Shown: positions 29,664-40,839 of the stretch, one piece after another
Layout: every line of letters begins with the position of its first letter
Numbering within the stretch: position 1 is the first letter of the stretch
Origin: Leishmania donovani
Taxonomy: Eukaryota > Euglenozoa > Kinetoplastea > Trypanosomatida > Trypanosomatidae
Assembly (NCBI RefSeq): GCF_000227135.1
Contig: NC_018260.1
Span: forward strand, 735,766-799,765
Reading direction: 5' to 3'
DNA length: 64,000 nt
Notes under the pieces: generated by a model
The model's database searches: none
Told to the model about the DNA's origin: nothing
The model's input: only the letters and a program-made list of their open reading frames with translations
Position numbers and translations under genes: made by a program

Positions 29664-31535
29664 ATGAGGAGCGCAGGGAGGCCCTCCGTCGATGCTGCAC
29701 AGCCGCAGGAGGCAGGCAGCACAACGCGCTCCACGACAACAAAGCCTCCGCTGGCACCTGCTGCGAACCCGCCGCCCCTGCCAGCCACTAATGCCCCTTT
29801 CTCGCTGGACGGCTTCATGGGCAACTTCAGCGGCGCACTGGCCACCACGACCGGAGATCCATCCGAGGAGCCGCAGCACGGAAGCACGAGCTACCAAAGA
29901 GACCCCTCGATGTACGCCCCATTCGCGGCCCAGGAAGGCAACGGTGGCATGCTCGACTTTTTCTTCTCTGCCGCTGCCTCCGAAACCCCGTGCGCCAGCA
30001 GTGCCGGCAGTAACAGCAACAACACGGGCATCGGCCACGGTGGCGGCGAAGCTGCCAACGGTTTCAACGCCGCGCCAGCAGGACCCCTGGTGGACAACAA
30101 CAGCGATGACGACAAAGTTGGCCGACTGAACTTCGACTTCGCCTCCTTTTTTTTCCAAGGTGGGCAGAGCGGCGCCTACGACGACAGCGGACTTGATGCA
30201 GCTGGACGTGGCGACGACGGGGGCGGCGCCGACGCAAGAGGCTCGGAGCACTACACTCAGCGCGGCAGTGCTGACGTGGCGGACAGCACCGGCAAGGGCG
30301 TCCTGCCAGCACTGGGCTTCTTTTTTCCAGAGTATCAAGTAGCCCCGGCAGCGACCGGCGGCTCTTTCATTCCGCCCTCAACCTCATGGTGCGTCGAGTC
30401 GGCTGCTGGCGCTGGCAACAGATATTCACCGCCGCAGGTGCAACCGCAGAATCCAGAAGCAGTCAGAGAAGCTGCGGCCAGGTTCAAAGTGGACGAAGCG
30501 GCTCACACCGTTGCGCAACCCGGTGCGGCGCTGACGGTCCTGAAGCCTGATCCGACGCACATTGCCCCCGCCGATCAAGCGCCCCTGAAGAGACTGCCGT
30601 GTGAACACGCCTCCTCGTCTGCGATAGATCATGAGTGCTCATTGGCCGCAGCGCTTGCTGCAGCACCATCTTCGTTGGGCCTGCTCTTGGACGAGGAGTC
30701 TCAGCGCACGACGGTGCCGCTCTCGAGCACCAGCGACGCTGAAGAGGCGAAATGTGACGAAACATCACCGAGGCTCGTTTCGGACAACTCTTGCCCCAAT
30801 CCGGAGGCGTGTGATAGCAGCGTTGCACAAGGCGTGGCCGAGGAGGACGCAATGCCCGTCCCGACCCACAGTGGACAACCCCCACCGCGTGCACCTGTAG
30901 GCTCGCTGCCGCGCTCTTCGCATCCACCAGGTGCCGCTCTGGCAGGTGCAGTGGCTACTCCGACACCGCCATCACCTAGACAGCCACCAGCACCCCTGAC
31001 ACCGTCGACATCTACGCCGTATCGCCCAGAGGCCCCCATGCTGATGGGGCCAGCTGGCCGCGACGCTACTAGCGTGGCTCTGAGCAAAGCTATCGCAGAG
31101 GCTGAGGAAATGTGGGCACACGGGCTTGACATGGAATCGATTACCTGCCCTGAGGGTCCGAATGAGGAGATGGGCATGTCGTCTTTCGGTTCCACGCCAT
31201 CCTCTTCATCCGACGCGGTCTTCTTTGCAGAGGTGGCGCATCTGCAACAGCAGACAGCACGACTGACGGAGGAGTCTGCCCGATCCGCCACCTCTCTTCA
31301 AGCTCTAACGAGCGACCTGCTCCGCATTGTCGGCCCCCACGCGGCACTTTCGAGACTCGCGGGAGAGCAGTACGCCGGGACGCCGCTGGTTCATCTGCCG
31401 TGGGCCCTGATTGCAGTGCTGGAGGGATTACTGAATAACGACGCAGCTGAAGAGAAGGCGGAAGGTCAACTGGTGGCACCTCGCCCCTCTAGCGATGGTG
31501 CGGAGATTGGCAGCAGCGGTGGCCATGACGTCTGA
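29664..31535 (+). CDS. Disordered hypothetical protein with repeated FFF motifs
   Basis: A 623-residue protein dominated by Ala, Ser, Pro, Gly and Asp, so largely disordered. Three triple-phenylalanine motifs stand out: MLDFFFSAAAS (near 95-105), FDFASFFFQGG (near 157-167) and LGFFFPEYQ (near 217-225). A preceding FSLDGFMGNFSG near 46-57 may be a fourth, weaker unit. A Pro-rich region covers about 405-460. The C-terminal ~90 residues look ordered and helical (VAHLQQQTARLTEESARSAT, then LVHLPWALIAVLEGLLN), possibly a coiled coil with a hydrophobic end. Spaced aromatic motifs in disorder suggest multivalent short linear binding motifs. No family recognised; the frame is long and compositionally coding. 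Confidence 0.75.
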   Translation: MRSAGRPSVDAAQPQEAGSTTRSTTTKPPLAPAANPPPLPATNAPFSLDGFMGNFSGALATTTGDPSEEPQHGSTSYQRDPSMYAPFAAQEGNGGMLDFFFSAAASETPCASSAGSNSNNTGIGHGGGEAANGFNAAPAGPLVDNNSDDDKVGRLNFDFASFFFQGGQSGAYDDSGLDAAGRGDDGGGADARGSEHYTQRGSADVADSTGKGVLPALGFFFPEYQVAPAATGGSFIPPSTSWCVESAAGAGNRYSPPQVQPQNPEAVREAAARFKVDEAAHTVAQPGAALTVLKPDPTHIAPADQAPLKRLPCEHASSSAIDHECSLAAALAAAPSSLGLLLDEESQRTTVPLSSTSDAEEAKCDETSPRLVSDNSCPNPEACDSSVAQGVAEEDAMPVPTHSGQPPPRAPVGSLPRSSHPPGAALAGAVATPTPPSPRQPPAPLTPSTSTPYRPEAPMLMGPAGRDATSVALSKAIAEAEEMWAHGLDMESITCPEGPNEEMGMSSFGSTPSSSSDAVFFAEVAHLQQQTARLTEESARSATSLQALTSDLLRIVGPHAALSRLAGEQYAGTPLVHLPWALIAVLEGLLNNDAAEEKAEGQLVAPRPSSDGAEIGSSGGHDV

Positions 31536-32687
31536 CACGCAGTACCGCCAAGAGAGGGATCTCCCCCCGATATTCGAACCGAGAGGCCTGATATCTTGCT
31601 GCCCACATCTCTCAAGGCCTTTGCCACTTACTCTTCCTCTTGCCTCACGAATTCGTCTCGCGTATGCCGACGTATGTGACGGCGTTGGCCGCGTCGGTGC
31701 TGAGTTGCACGTGACGGCTGCCAACGACAAGCCTCCCGTTTCCCCTCTCGCTCTGAAAAACCTCGGCTTCTCGCACGCGCGCGTTCTCAAGGACGAGGCT
31801 GCACGCCGGCAGGGGCGCGGTGGCGTGCTAACTCCCTGGAAGAACGGCCGAAGCAACCGAAAAAGACGTGCACGTCAGCCCTCGTGCGAACTGCTGCTTC
31901 AGCCCATGTATACGCACTGCCACCGAAACCCAAACGCACATGCGAACAAGTCTACACACACACACACACACGGATACAATCGGGTCGTGTTCTCCACTCG
32001 GCCATCTCTCAGTTGCTTGCATTGATGGCATCAGCTGTCGCGCACATGCGTATCTTCTCATAGAGCCGTAGGGCTCCATTTCCCGACTGCTCCGCTGAGG
32101 TTCTTTGTCGCGTCGGCGGTTGTCTGTGTACACGCGTCCTTGTACGCGATGCCATGTGCTTGGCACGTGGATCATTTGGAAAGCGTCGTGTTCTGCTCCT
32201 GCCTGCTCTTGTCTCTGCTCACCTTTGTTTTTGCTGAAGTGCTGGTAATCGTTGAAGAGGAAGAAGATGTGATGCTCTCACGAGGCTCCGTGCGGATGGT
32301 TCGCTGCCTCGCATGCGTGACGTGTGCGGCAGTGCCTGGGCGCGTCTGTTTCGTTCTTTCGACCCTGGCAGCGCGGCATGCGGGAATGCACGGAGGAGGG
32401 TGCCCTCCGATACGCATCGACACGCGAGTGTGACTCTCCGGTCTCCCAAGTCTGTGTCTTCTCGCATGTTTTGCTCCGCCGCTTACAGTGTGCTGGTGTG
32501 TGCGCAAGTGCTCTCCTCGCTCGACGCACGCACCACCATGTGCTCACTGGCACCGCCATCGTCTTTTCTGCGCCCTTCCTCTCTCTCTAACACGCACTTG
32601 CTGTTTACGCCAACATTCAAGCATGGAAAAAGGAAACCCGTGAGAGACGCAAGGTGCAATACGACTGACGGGTGGGCTAGGGGGCTC
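31536..32687. other. Spacer; upstream in-frame ATGs of the next gene
   Basis: UTR-like sequence with (CA)n at 31952-31970. The frame of the next gene is open from 32313 with ATGs at 32313, 32466 and 32538, but a pyrimidine tract at 32565-32590 with AG near 32620 suggests that the mature mRNA starts downstream of these. Confidence 0.5.
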
Positions 32688-34394
32688 ATGCAGACTCAGC
32701 TCGGGAGAGGACATGCGGCGCTGCTGTGGCTGCACCGCGCGGTCGCCGCCCTGGTGTCGACGGCGCCGATCTGGCGCCACCCGGTGACCGCTGCCGAAGG
32801 ACCGAGTTATAGCGCCAATATGATCGCACCGCGCTTGCGTTTCGCCGGAAACCGGCGCGCCACCATCTTCACTTCTTCATGCTGCTGCCTTGGTCCTGCG
32901 CGATGCATGGCGACAATGCCGGTGAGTACGTGCGCGGTATCGTGTGAGTCGCAGCTTTGCCTGCTGTGCGACACCCCCTACACCTCCTGGACGGAGCACT
33001 CCCGCGAGCATGCTCACGTGGCGCGCTCGGTGGTGTGTCGTTTCTTCGTGATGCCAGAGCGAAGCGAGAGCATCATGCAGCACCTAGAGCGGCACATCGC
33101 TCTGGACCTCAAGGAGGTGGATGCCCTCACAGACCGCAAGGTAGGGCGGCGCCGCGAGCGTCTCCTCGCGGGCCTTGTGCACCTTGTCGAGAAGGGTGTG
33201 CTGCGGGATAGCATACCCACGCTGCCGTGCTCAACGCCGGCACGCGTGGGGACTGACAAGGGAAGAGGCACTGGCATTAGCGGCGCGACGCTTGAGGTCA
33301 ACTCCGACCTCTTTCTCAACCGCGTCCTCGTCGGGGAGGCGTTCCTGCGCCGTGAGGTGCTTGACCGCTGCGCGCGGCTGATGCCGTCCCTCACAGCGAT
33401 GGAGCTGAACAGCGTAGTGACGTACTTGACGTCGACGCGCCAAGTAGCTCGCATCTTTGATGAGCTGTCGCTGATAGAGCTTCTCGTGGCGCGTGCGGAG
33501 TCGGAAAAAACTCCCGCGAACGTGAGCACCGCCACCGCTGCTGTAGCTGCCGCCGAAAGAGCGGCAGAGTCAGCGAGCGTAGAGCAGCTGAGCGAGACAA
33601 CTGCGGCACCTTTCCCAGACAGCGACGCGAGCACAGAGTCACCACCTGCGCAGCAGCCCTGCTCTTCCGCGCCGGCCGCCACTCCTCCCTCTCTCCCACG
33701 CTGGAGCCTGTCCCGCGAGGACAAGGTGTACATAATGTGCGCCTGTCTCGGCGAGCTGCACCGCTTTCACGAGCAGGAGCGACCGCGCTCCGTCATCTCC
33801 AAGGCAGCAGCAGATGCCATTGTGCTGAACGTGCTTGCCGGCCACGGACGCGAGAACTTGGTGTCGGAGCTGGTGCATGAAACACTGCAGCGCATCGTGG
33901 ACGAGGGGACGGTGGTTTGGCGGCAGCATCAGGAGGACGTGAAGCGGCGCGGCCGTTCGTCTGAGGCAAACTTGACAGGGACGGCTCGAATCAGCGCGTG
34001 GCGGGCACCTCGCACGGACAGTACCGTATCCGAGGACTTGTGCTACGTGCGCACCGCACCGCTGCCGTCAAAGCCTTCACCGAGGCCGGCGTCTCAGTTT
34101 ACACTGGATAGCGCCGCAGCGGAGCAGCTAGTGTCTTCCTACTTGCCCTTCAATGATGTCGATCAACTTAGCGGCACCGAGGCTGACGCCGTGAAAGCGA
34201 CAGCAGAAGCGCCGTCGGGGCCGAGTCCGGGCGGCACCTACACCACCTCTCCAGAGTTCATTTCAGTACTCCACACTTCGGAGAAGGACTGGGGGCCGCT
34301 CACGGCGGAGCTGAGGAAGCGTGCCGAGGATTGGAATCGGCTACCCTTTGCGCCTAGCACACCCGAGCTAAAAGCGTCGAAGATGCTGCGCTAA
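32688..34394 (+). CDS. Cys/His-motif protein, probably mitochondrial (start uncertain)
   Basis: From this ATG the protein is 568 residues. The N-terminus (MQTQLGRGHAALLWLHRAV) is basic and amphipathic, like a mitochondrial presequence. A second candidate start at 32820 (MIAPRLRFAGNRRATIF) looks equally like one. A C2H2-like motif follows: CLLCDTPYTSWTEHSREHAH. A helical, Arg/Leu-rich body comes next (for example HLERHIALDLKEVDALTDRK), then an Ala/Ser/Pro linker, a second helical block, and a C-terminal WGPLTAELRKRAEDWNRLPF. CxxC-W-H-H motifs of this type occur in kinetoplastid mitochondrial ribosomal and RNA-processing proteins, so such a role is a reasonable guess. The family itself is not recognised. 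Confidence 0.7.
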   Translation: MQTQLGRGHAALLWLHRAVAALVSTAPIWRHPVTAAEGPSYSANMIAPRLRFAGNRRATIFTSSCCCLGPARCMATMPVSTCAVSCESQLCLLCDTPYTSWTEHSREHAHVARSVVCRFFVMPERSESIMQHLERHIALDLKEVDALTDRKVGRRRERLLAGLVHLVEKGVLRDSIPTLPCSTPARVGTDKGRGTGISGATLEVNSDLFLNRVLVGEAFLRREVLDRCARLMPSLTAMELNSVVTYLTSTRQVARIFDELSLIELLVARAESEKTPANVSTATAAVAAAERAAESASVEQLSETTAAPFPDSDASTESPPAQQPCSSAPAATPPSLPRWSLSREDKVYIMCACLGELHRFHEQERPRSVISKAAADAIVLNVLAGHGRENLVSELVHETLQRIVDEGTVVWRQHQEDVKRRGRSSEANLTGTARISAWRAPRTDSTVSEDLCYVRTAPLPSKPSPRPASQFTLDSAAAEQLVSSYLPFNDVDQLSGTEADAVKATAEAPSGPSPGGTYTTSPEFISVLHTSEKDWGPLTAELRKRAEDWNRLPFAPSTPELKASKMLR

Positions 34395-36119
34395 GCACAG
34401 TGCATCGCACGGTTATGTGCGCGCGTTGATGTGCGGAGGCTTGTATTTGCCAGTTTCCACGTCCTGTTGTCCTCGAGGCTCACGTAGATGTGTTCAGCAG
34501 CTGCCGCAGCGATCTTAGGAGCTTTCAGCGCTGGTGCTCACGACGGTGCTGCTTGCCGACATGGCGGTGCAGGAGGGGCTGGGCAGCCACCAATGAAGGT
34601 GCTTTTGAGTGCACATGAGTGTACGGGTGCTCTACTTTTTGTCGTGCCTATGCGCGTGTGTGGGTGTATTTCAGTGTTTGCCTTTTTCAGTGGCGCACAG
34701 CCTTGATTCGCGTTCGCGAAAGCAGAATACAAGAGGGAGGTGCCGCACATAAGCATTCGTATATGGATAAGAGGCAGTAGGCTGCGGCCGCCGTGCTCTC
34801 CACACTCAGAAACTCCGTGGTTGCCCCGTTGCTGCAGACTGTCTCTGGCAGTGTGGCCAACAGGCAGCATACACGCAGAAAGGCATTCGCTTCGGAGAAG
34901 ACCCAAGCACAGAAGAGTGTGCACAGCCATCCACATTAGATCGCGATCTCAGATGCTCAACAACCGCCGTGACGGTTGCCGTGCCTTTTTTTGTTCGCTA
35001 GTGCGGCATCCTGACACGCACCGCACGCAGGCAATGCGCAGCCCCTGAACTGCACTGACGCCGTCCTCGGCCCCTCTTCCCCACTTTTGCACACCGCCGC
35101 CCGCTTTTATTTGATCTATGCACTTCTCTTTTCAACTGCGCCGCTTGTGTCCGCGGTGCTGCGCAATCCACAAGAAGGGAGAGAGACAGGTCTTAACGGC
35201 CCTACTACAAATGCGACTTCACTCACACAACCACAACGAACCTGTAGCCTTAGCCGCGGGCGCCTACCCCCTCACATCCGCACCATCCCTTCCTTCACCA
35301 CACGGACTCCACTTGTTGCAGTGATCGTCAACACAAGCGCACGGCCTCATCTTTCTCTGCACCTCTCCTCCCTCCCTCTCCCTCTCTCTGCCCTTACCTT
35401 CAGTTGTTTCTTTTCCTCACCCTCTGGTTCGGTTCCTCGCGCTGCGCTCCCCCTGGCGAGGGCATCTCCGAAGCCTTTGGTGGTTAACTTTTCTCTGGCC
35501 CTCCCCTCCCCACGTCTGTCTTGCTTTTTTTTCCTGTTTCTCCGCTGCGGTTCTTGTGAGCTCGTCGTGACTTCACCGGCGCGTGCTCTCTCTGTGTGGG
35601 CCAGCGCGTTTGCCTTTGTTTGTGTCTCGGCACGTGCACGGCTCGCCGCCGCCGCCCCGTTTTTCCTTTGCTGCGCGTCCTTTGATTCTCAACCCCCCCC
35701 CCTCCCCACCCAGTGTCCCCTTCTTTTACATTATTTGTGCAGAGGAGGAGCAGACCGAGCTGCCAGTACGCTTGCCACTTTCTATTCCCGTCTTTGCCTG
35801 GTTGCGGTCGTGATTGTTTCTGTCGTATGGTTCTCATTTTTCTCTTGCCGCTTTCCTAAGTTGCTCGCCTCGTGTGCTCGGTTCCCCTGCTGTCTCCACC
35901 GCCACCCCTCTCTTGCGATCTTTCTCGCACTTTTCGATTTTGAAGATTCTGTTTTGCGCTTCCGCGGGCTCATACGTGCTTGGCACTTGCGCCACCCTTT
36001 CCCTCTCTCTCTCACACACACACGCTGTTGCTGCTCTCTTTCTCGTTGAGAGTAGCAACACCAACACAGCATACCAGCAACAACGGCAGCGCACTCGCAA
36101 CAATTGAACGGACAATAAA
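34395..36119. other. Spacer before NEK kinase
   Basis: 1.7 kb of UTR-like sequence, strongly C/T-rich from 35330 to 35900 with a C9 run at 35692-35702 and (CA)n at 36013-36023. Several open frames reflect this composition only. No gene supported. Confidence 0.55.
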
Positions 36120-37466
36120 ATGGCGGAGGCTATTCCCATCTCTAGCCAGCAGGTCTCCGACAACGGCGAGGTGGAGCTGCAGTTCAAGGACATCCTCGGC
36201 CCCATTGGTTGCAAGACATGCAAGTACGAGAGGGTGCGCGAGCTCGGTTCCGGGTCTTTTGGCAAGGCGCTGCTGGTGCGTCGGGTATCGGATGGGCAGC
36301 TGCTCGTTGCCAAGCGCATGGACCTGGCGGCGATGTCAGAGAAGGACAAGAAGTACGCGACGGCGGAGATTCAGTGTCTCGCCTCATGCGATCACTTCGC
36401 CATCATCAAGTACTACGAAGATTACGTGGCGGAGCCGCACATGCTCATCATCATGGAGTTCGCTGACGCCGGCGACCTGAACATGCAAATCAAGCAGCGC
36501 GCCAAGGCTGGGTTCATCTACTTCGAGGAGCACGAAGTCGGCTACACCTTTGTGCAGCTAGCCATGGCGGTGGACCACATTCACCGCCGCCGCATGCTGC
36601 ACCGCGACATCAAAGGCGCCAATGTCATGCTCATGACAAACGGCGTCATCAAGCTTGGTGATTTTGGCTTCAGTCACCAGTACGAGAATACGGTCAGTGA
36701 CCAGGTCGCGCAGACGTTTTGCGGCACGCCGTACTACCTCGCGCCGGAGCTGTGGAACCACCAACGGTACAGCAAGAAAGCGGACGTGTGGGCCATGGGC
36801 ATCCTTCTCTTTGAGATGATGGCGCTGCGCCGTCCGTTTGTGGGGCAGGGCATGCGGGCGCTGTCGGAGGCGGTCATGAGCAACAGGCGCGACTGCGAGC
36901 TGCCACAGCAGTACAGCCGCTCACTTAAAGATTTGTGCAATATTATGCTGCGGACAGATCCGAATCAACGCCCCTCATGCGCGCAGCTCTTCAAGCTTCC
37001 ACACATGATGAAACTGCTCTTGGACTTCGGGACGAGCGTCGACAACTCGCAGCTCGTGAGTGACGCCCTCAAGAAGAAGATCCACGCAAATATCTGTGAA
37101 ATTCGTGACACAAGCGTGAATGACCCGGAGACGTTCACCTTTGTCGGCCATGTCGGCACCGTGAGCTCGTCCGTTTTCTACGAGGGCTACGTGCGTAAGG
37201 AGAGCGGCAAAACGTGGAAGGAGCGCTTTCTCGTGTTGCGTGACGGTGGCCTTGTGATCAGCCGCCACAAGGGCGACAAGGAGACGAAGCCGCTGCCCGT
37301 GACGTTCATCAACAGCGCCGTCTTTGTGCCGGAGCAGTCTGCCTGCTCGACTGGCGTCTTCGCGATCAACCTAGCAGACACGAAGACAATGTGGTTCCAG
37401 GCGCTGCCGCCGGAAACAGCGGAAATTTGGGTGCATAAGATTCAGCAGTCGATTGGTGTATCGTAG
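36120..37466 (+). CDS. NEK: NEK-family serine/threonine kinase with C-terminal PH domain
   Basis: A 448-residue protein. Kinase domain about 38-295: glycine loop ELGSGSFGK (41-49), VAIK-type lysine in LLVAK (K65), HRD at 161-163 in LHRDIKGANVML, DFG from D181, and activation segment FCGTPYYLAPE (200-210). All catalytic residues are present, so it should be active. KG in HRDIKGAN and the GTPYYLAPE loop fit the NIMA-related family. A PH-like domain at about 350-445 (EGYVRKESGKTWKERFLVLR, ending in an amphipathic helix with W434) follows. NEK-PH kinases (NrkA/B, RDK2 types) are a known trypanosomatid group linked to differentiation and cytoskeletal control, with the PH domain giving phosphoinositide or protein targeting. 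Confidence 0.95.
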   Translation: MAEAIPISSQQVSDNGEVELQFKDILGPIGCKTCKYERVRELGSGSFGKALLVRRVSDGQLLVAKRMDLAAMSEKDKKYATAEIQCLASCDHFAIIKYYEDYVAEPHMLIIMEFADAGDLNMQIKQRAKAGFIYFEEHEVGYTFVQLAMAVDHIHRRRMLHRDIKGANVMLMTNGVIKLGDFGFSHQYENTVSDQVAQTFCGTPYYLAPELWNHQRYSKKADVWAMGILLFEMMALRRPFVGQGMRALSEAVMSNRRDCELPQQYSRSLKDLCNIMLRTDPNQRPSCAQLFKLPHMMKLLLDFGTSVDNSQLVSDALKKKIHANICEIRDTSVNDPETFTFVGHVGTVSSSVFYEGYVRKESGKTWKERFLVLRDGGLVISRHKGDKETKPLPVTFINSAVFVPEQSACSTGVFAINLADTKTMWFQALPPETAEIWVHKIQQSIGVS

Positions 37467-38115
37467 CCCGGCGAGGAAAGGACTCGATCGGTGCGACGCA
37501 GCACCCACTAAACGACAAGGGCATGCGTCCAAACTGAATCGAGCAGCCCATCGGTATCGCATTTCAGCTGCCGAACAGAACGCTTGTTTCGCCGCGTTGG
37601 AGGAGCGCGCAGCCATCAGCGGCTGAGGCGACTTTTGTGTATTGTTTTTTTGTGCATCTTTGTGTGCGCGCGCGTGCTCTCATTCGTACCCTGTACTAGT
37701 GTGCTTGGGTGGATTGGCGTGGTGATGCGTGGTGCTTGCGCACCCAACAACGATAACAAAGCCGAAGAAGTGATGCAAAAGGATGCTCACCACACGAACA
37801 GACGCTTCACCGCTGCCAGTCACCACCACCAGCCACCAACCACCAACCACACGCCCACCCGTCCCACCTCCCTCTCTTAGGCATATTTGCTGTTTGGTTT
37901 TCACTGTACCTTGCCTGCTCCTCTCTCTCTCTCCTGCTCCGCGGAAGCGTCAAGATGTACGAAGGATATATGAGGAGGGGGTGGGGCGGGCGTAATGGGC
38001 AGTCGCACACCGACACCACCAAAGTGATGGAGGCGAATACGACACACAAAAAAAAAAGGTGCGGGGAAGGTATGCTTCTTTTTCGCTTTTTTCGCCCGTT
38101 TTTTGACGTGCCTAT
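37467..38115. other. NEK 3' UTR region upstream of SIDER copy 1
   Basis: UTR-like; a CCACC/ACCAAC-rich stretch at 37817-37870 and C/T run at 37918-37935. No gene seen. Confidence 0.55.
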
Positions 38116-38633
38116 TCTGCCGCACAGCATGGGCTGAACTCCGGTCAACCACCGCTCCTCAGAGGCCCCACACCTCGTGGTGCGTAGCAGCGGCAGCGCG
38201 CCGACGCAGCCATCTGAGCACAGGCCCTGCCTCAGCCTCTACCAGCCTCTTCTACGCACGCAGCCCCACAGGCGCTTCCGTTATGCCGGCGGCCACCCCT
38301 GGTGCATCCCCCCTCGGGGTGGCACTCAGGCGCCCCACACCAGTGGGCAGCGGGAGGGCCGGTGGTGGGACGCATTCGAGCCGCGCTGGCACTTTGCCCA
38401 CCACACGGATGGTACAAGGGTGTCCACGGTCGCGGGTCGCTCCGATGCAACGCCATCCAAAAACTGGCCGCTGACATCAGTGGCGATGCATCGCTCGGAC
38501 CCTTCCCCCATGTCGTGGGCGCCTGACCCTGTCACCACCAGAGTTGGCTCGGCGCTTGCAAGGGATAGGAGGGAGCGGCTGCCTGGCTTCGCCGCCGAGT
38601 GGGGCTCTGGGCCACGGGATACCGCGCACTGAG
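38116..38633 (+). mobile_element. SIDER-like short retroposon, copy 1
   Basis: A 518-bp unit with no long ORF of its own, starting TCTGCCGCACAGCATGGGCT and ending ATACCGCGCACTGAG. It recurs in inverted orientation at 40840-41499, with no mismatch that I found by eye outside the insertion there. Size, lack of coding capacity, position in a putative 3' UTR and dispersion fit the Leishmania SIDER family (short interspersed degenerated retroposons derived from ingi/DIRE elements). SIDER2 members are known to lower mRNA stability. If retained in the mature NEK transcript it could do so here. The family name is from memory of features, not a database hit. Confidence 0.75.
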
Positions 38634-40839
38634 GTGTCCCACACCATCAGGGGACGGCCAGAGAGGCGGGTGAGTGGAAGGCGCCAATTCGCGTAAAAAA
38701 TGAGAGTTTGCTGCGCTTACTCGTCTTTGTGCCAGCGGTGACCACGTGCGGTTGTCTTCACAAGTCCTCAAGCTGCTCCTCCTTTTTGCTAAGGTTTTCT
38801 GCACTTGTTTTCGTTTCTCTTTCAGTTTATCAACTCCTCGTGCTGATTTCCTCTCTTCTTCTATACGTCTGCCTTTGCATGCTTCTCACAAGGTTTTTTC
38901 TTCCTGTTCGTCGGCGATCTGACGATCCACATGCGAGGGGTGCGATGGGGGCAATGTAGCCATTTCAACTCAGAATTTTTTCATGGATTTTATGCAGGCG
39001 CAAGTGTGCGGACGTACGTGTCAACTAGCACGACTTCGACCGTTATCTTTCTCTTCTCTCTTCCTCTCTTTCACAGCACACATACGTCTATGAGCACATA
39101 CCCGCACCCCTTGCACCACTCACATGCATTACAAACAAAAAGAAACATGCGCTTGCTCGCTTTTTTCTTTCTGTGCTTGGATTGTGCTCGGCCTTGCATG
39201 CTCTACCTCTCATTGGCTTCTCTCTTTCTGGCGCCCTATGTGGCTTGCTGGATTTTTTTTTTTTGAGCTCCCTCCTCTCGCTCTTGCAGTATGCGTCTCT
39301 GTGCTGCTGACGTTCGTGCGTGCTCGTGCGTCTCTCTTTCTAGGTGTCTTTGTCTGCAGCTTGATGCAGTTTGCCTTCTTTTTCTTTCTTTCCTGTACTT
39401 AATGCGTGGCGTGTATCTTCCAGGACGATCCCTCGTTATGGCTGCGCGCAGCAAGGGAAAAAAAGGGGAGGAAGGGGCAGTGGTGGCGGTGGTGGCGACG
39501 CATGCGTTTTCTGTCATCATCTTCACTTGAAGGCGAAAAAATGGAGACGTGTGCTTTGTTTTCCTTGCCAGCCCCCCCCCTCCCCCTTTTTCCGGAAGCA
39601 GTGTCCCGTGCTATCACCTGTATAGGTGAGGACGGGCAGTGCGGTGGTGCAGAGTCCATGATAAGCGAGCGCAAAGATGGGTAATAAAGGATAGGGGCGA
39701 TGGCTAAGTTCGGCGGGCACGGCTTTTGACATGTGAGAGGGCGAGAGGAAAGTGCGCATGTGAGTGTTGCATGGTGCCCACAGTTGCATGAGGCAGCCTG
39801 GAGTACCTTTAGATGTTTATTTTATTTTTTGAGCGTTGTCCCCCCGCTGTTACACTTCGAGCCCTTTTCGCTCTTTTCCACATCCCTTCCCTATGATGGA
39901 CGCTCATGTATTCTATTCGATGAGATGATCAGCAGGCGACTCTCTGAGCCCATACACGCGCGCTCATTGTAAGTCAAGCAGCGGCGACAGGAAAGGTGTC
40001 TAGATAATAATCTTCCTCGACATGTAGGGTTAGCTTCTTTCTTTTCCTTCTCCCTCTCTTCACAATCGCATGTGTGTGAGTACGCGTTTATGCCATACTT
40101 ACAGACGATCAGACGGACAAGTGTGCACGGCACCCCTCTCTGCCCTCGCTGCATACGTGACGAAGAAGAACCAGCACCGTGTGTGTCTCTGCGTGCGAAT
40201 GCGCGCATGCCTGTTTCTTGCGCTTCTTTCGTATTCCTTTAATGTCTTTTATTCAGCGCAATGCCCGTTTGCCCATGCTTATCTCGGCATCACCAGGGGC
40301 GTTGTGCTGCATGTCTCCATGTCTCCATGCTCTTTTTTTTTTTCGTTTCTCCTCATGTTCTCATTGTCCGCTCACTTCACCGTTTCTTTTAGTTTTTTTT
40401 TTTTTGCTTTGCTGTTGTTTCTTCTTCACCTTCCTTTTTTCCTTTCTTCAGCATCTATCTACACGTGTATATATATATATGTGTAGATGTTGCATTTTCG
40501 TGGTGTGGGTGGGGGTGGCCTCGTTTTCCTTGTCTTAGGTGTCTTGGTCGTCTCACAAACTCCTTCGTTGCTTTTCGTGCGCCTCCTTTACCTGTTGCTG
40601 CTTTTCTTTGTATTTGCCTGCCCGCCTTTTTCCGCGCCGTTGATGGTGGTCTCGCTTCCCTCCGCCGCGATGGCGTTTTTCGGATCGCCCCATCCCTTGA
40701 GGCAAGACCGTAACTATATAGGTGTGTGTGTGTGTGTGTGTCTGTGCAAATGCACGTTGGCCTTTGCATGCGCGTATCTGCTGCACTTTTCCTTTTTCGG
40801 ACGTAACCCACACTGTGATGATGACGGGGAGGAGCGCGA
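38634..40839. other. Unique spacer between inverted SIDER-like copies
   Basis: 2.2 kb of T/C-rich UTR-like sequence with poly-T tracts (39250-39263, 40336-40345, 40393-40405), G/GT runs, and a palindromic (TA)n hairpin at 40457-40488. (GT)n at 40722-40741. No gene supported on either strand. Confidence 0.55.
40457..40488. repeat. Hairpin-forming (TA)n palindrome
   Basis: ATCTACAC at 40457-40464 is perfectly complementary to GTGTAGAT at 40481-40488, flanking an alternating TA core that is itself self-complementary. It could extrude as a cruciform or fold in RNA. Confidence 0.7.

Noticed and set aside
31565..31585. tRNA B-box-like GGTTCGAATATCGG on the minus strand
   Set aside because: No matching A box, acceptor stem or anticodon arm at the required spacing.
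32313..32687. N-terminal extension of the mitochondrial-like protein from ATG 32313
   Set aside because: Contains the probable splice acceptor (pyrimidine tract 32565-32590) and low-complexity sequence; a start at 32688 or 32820 fits better.
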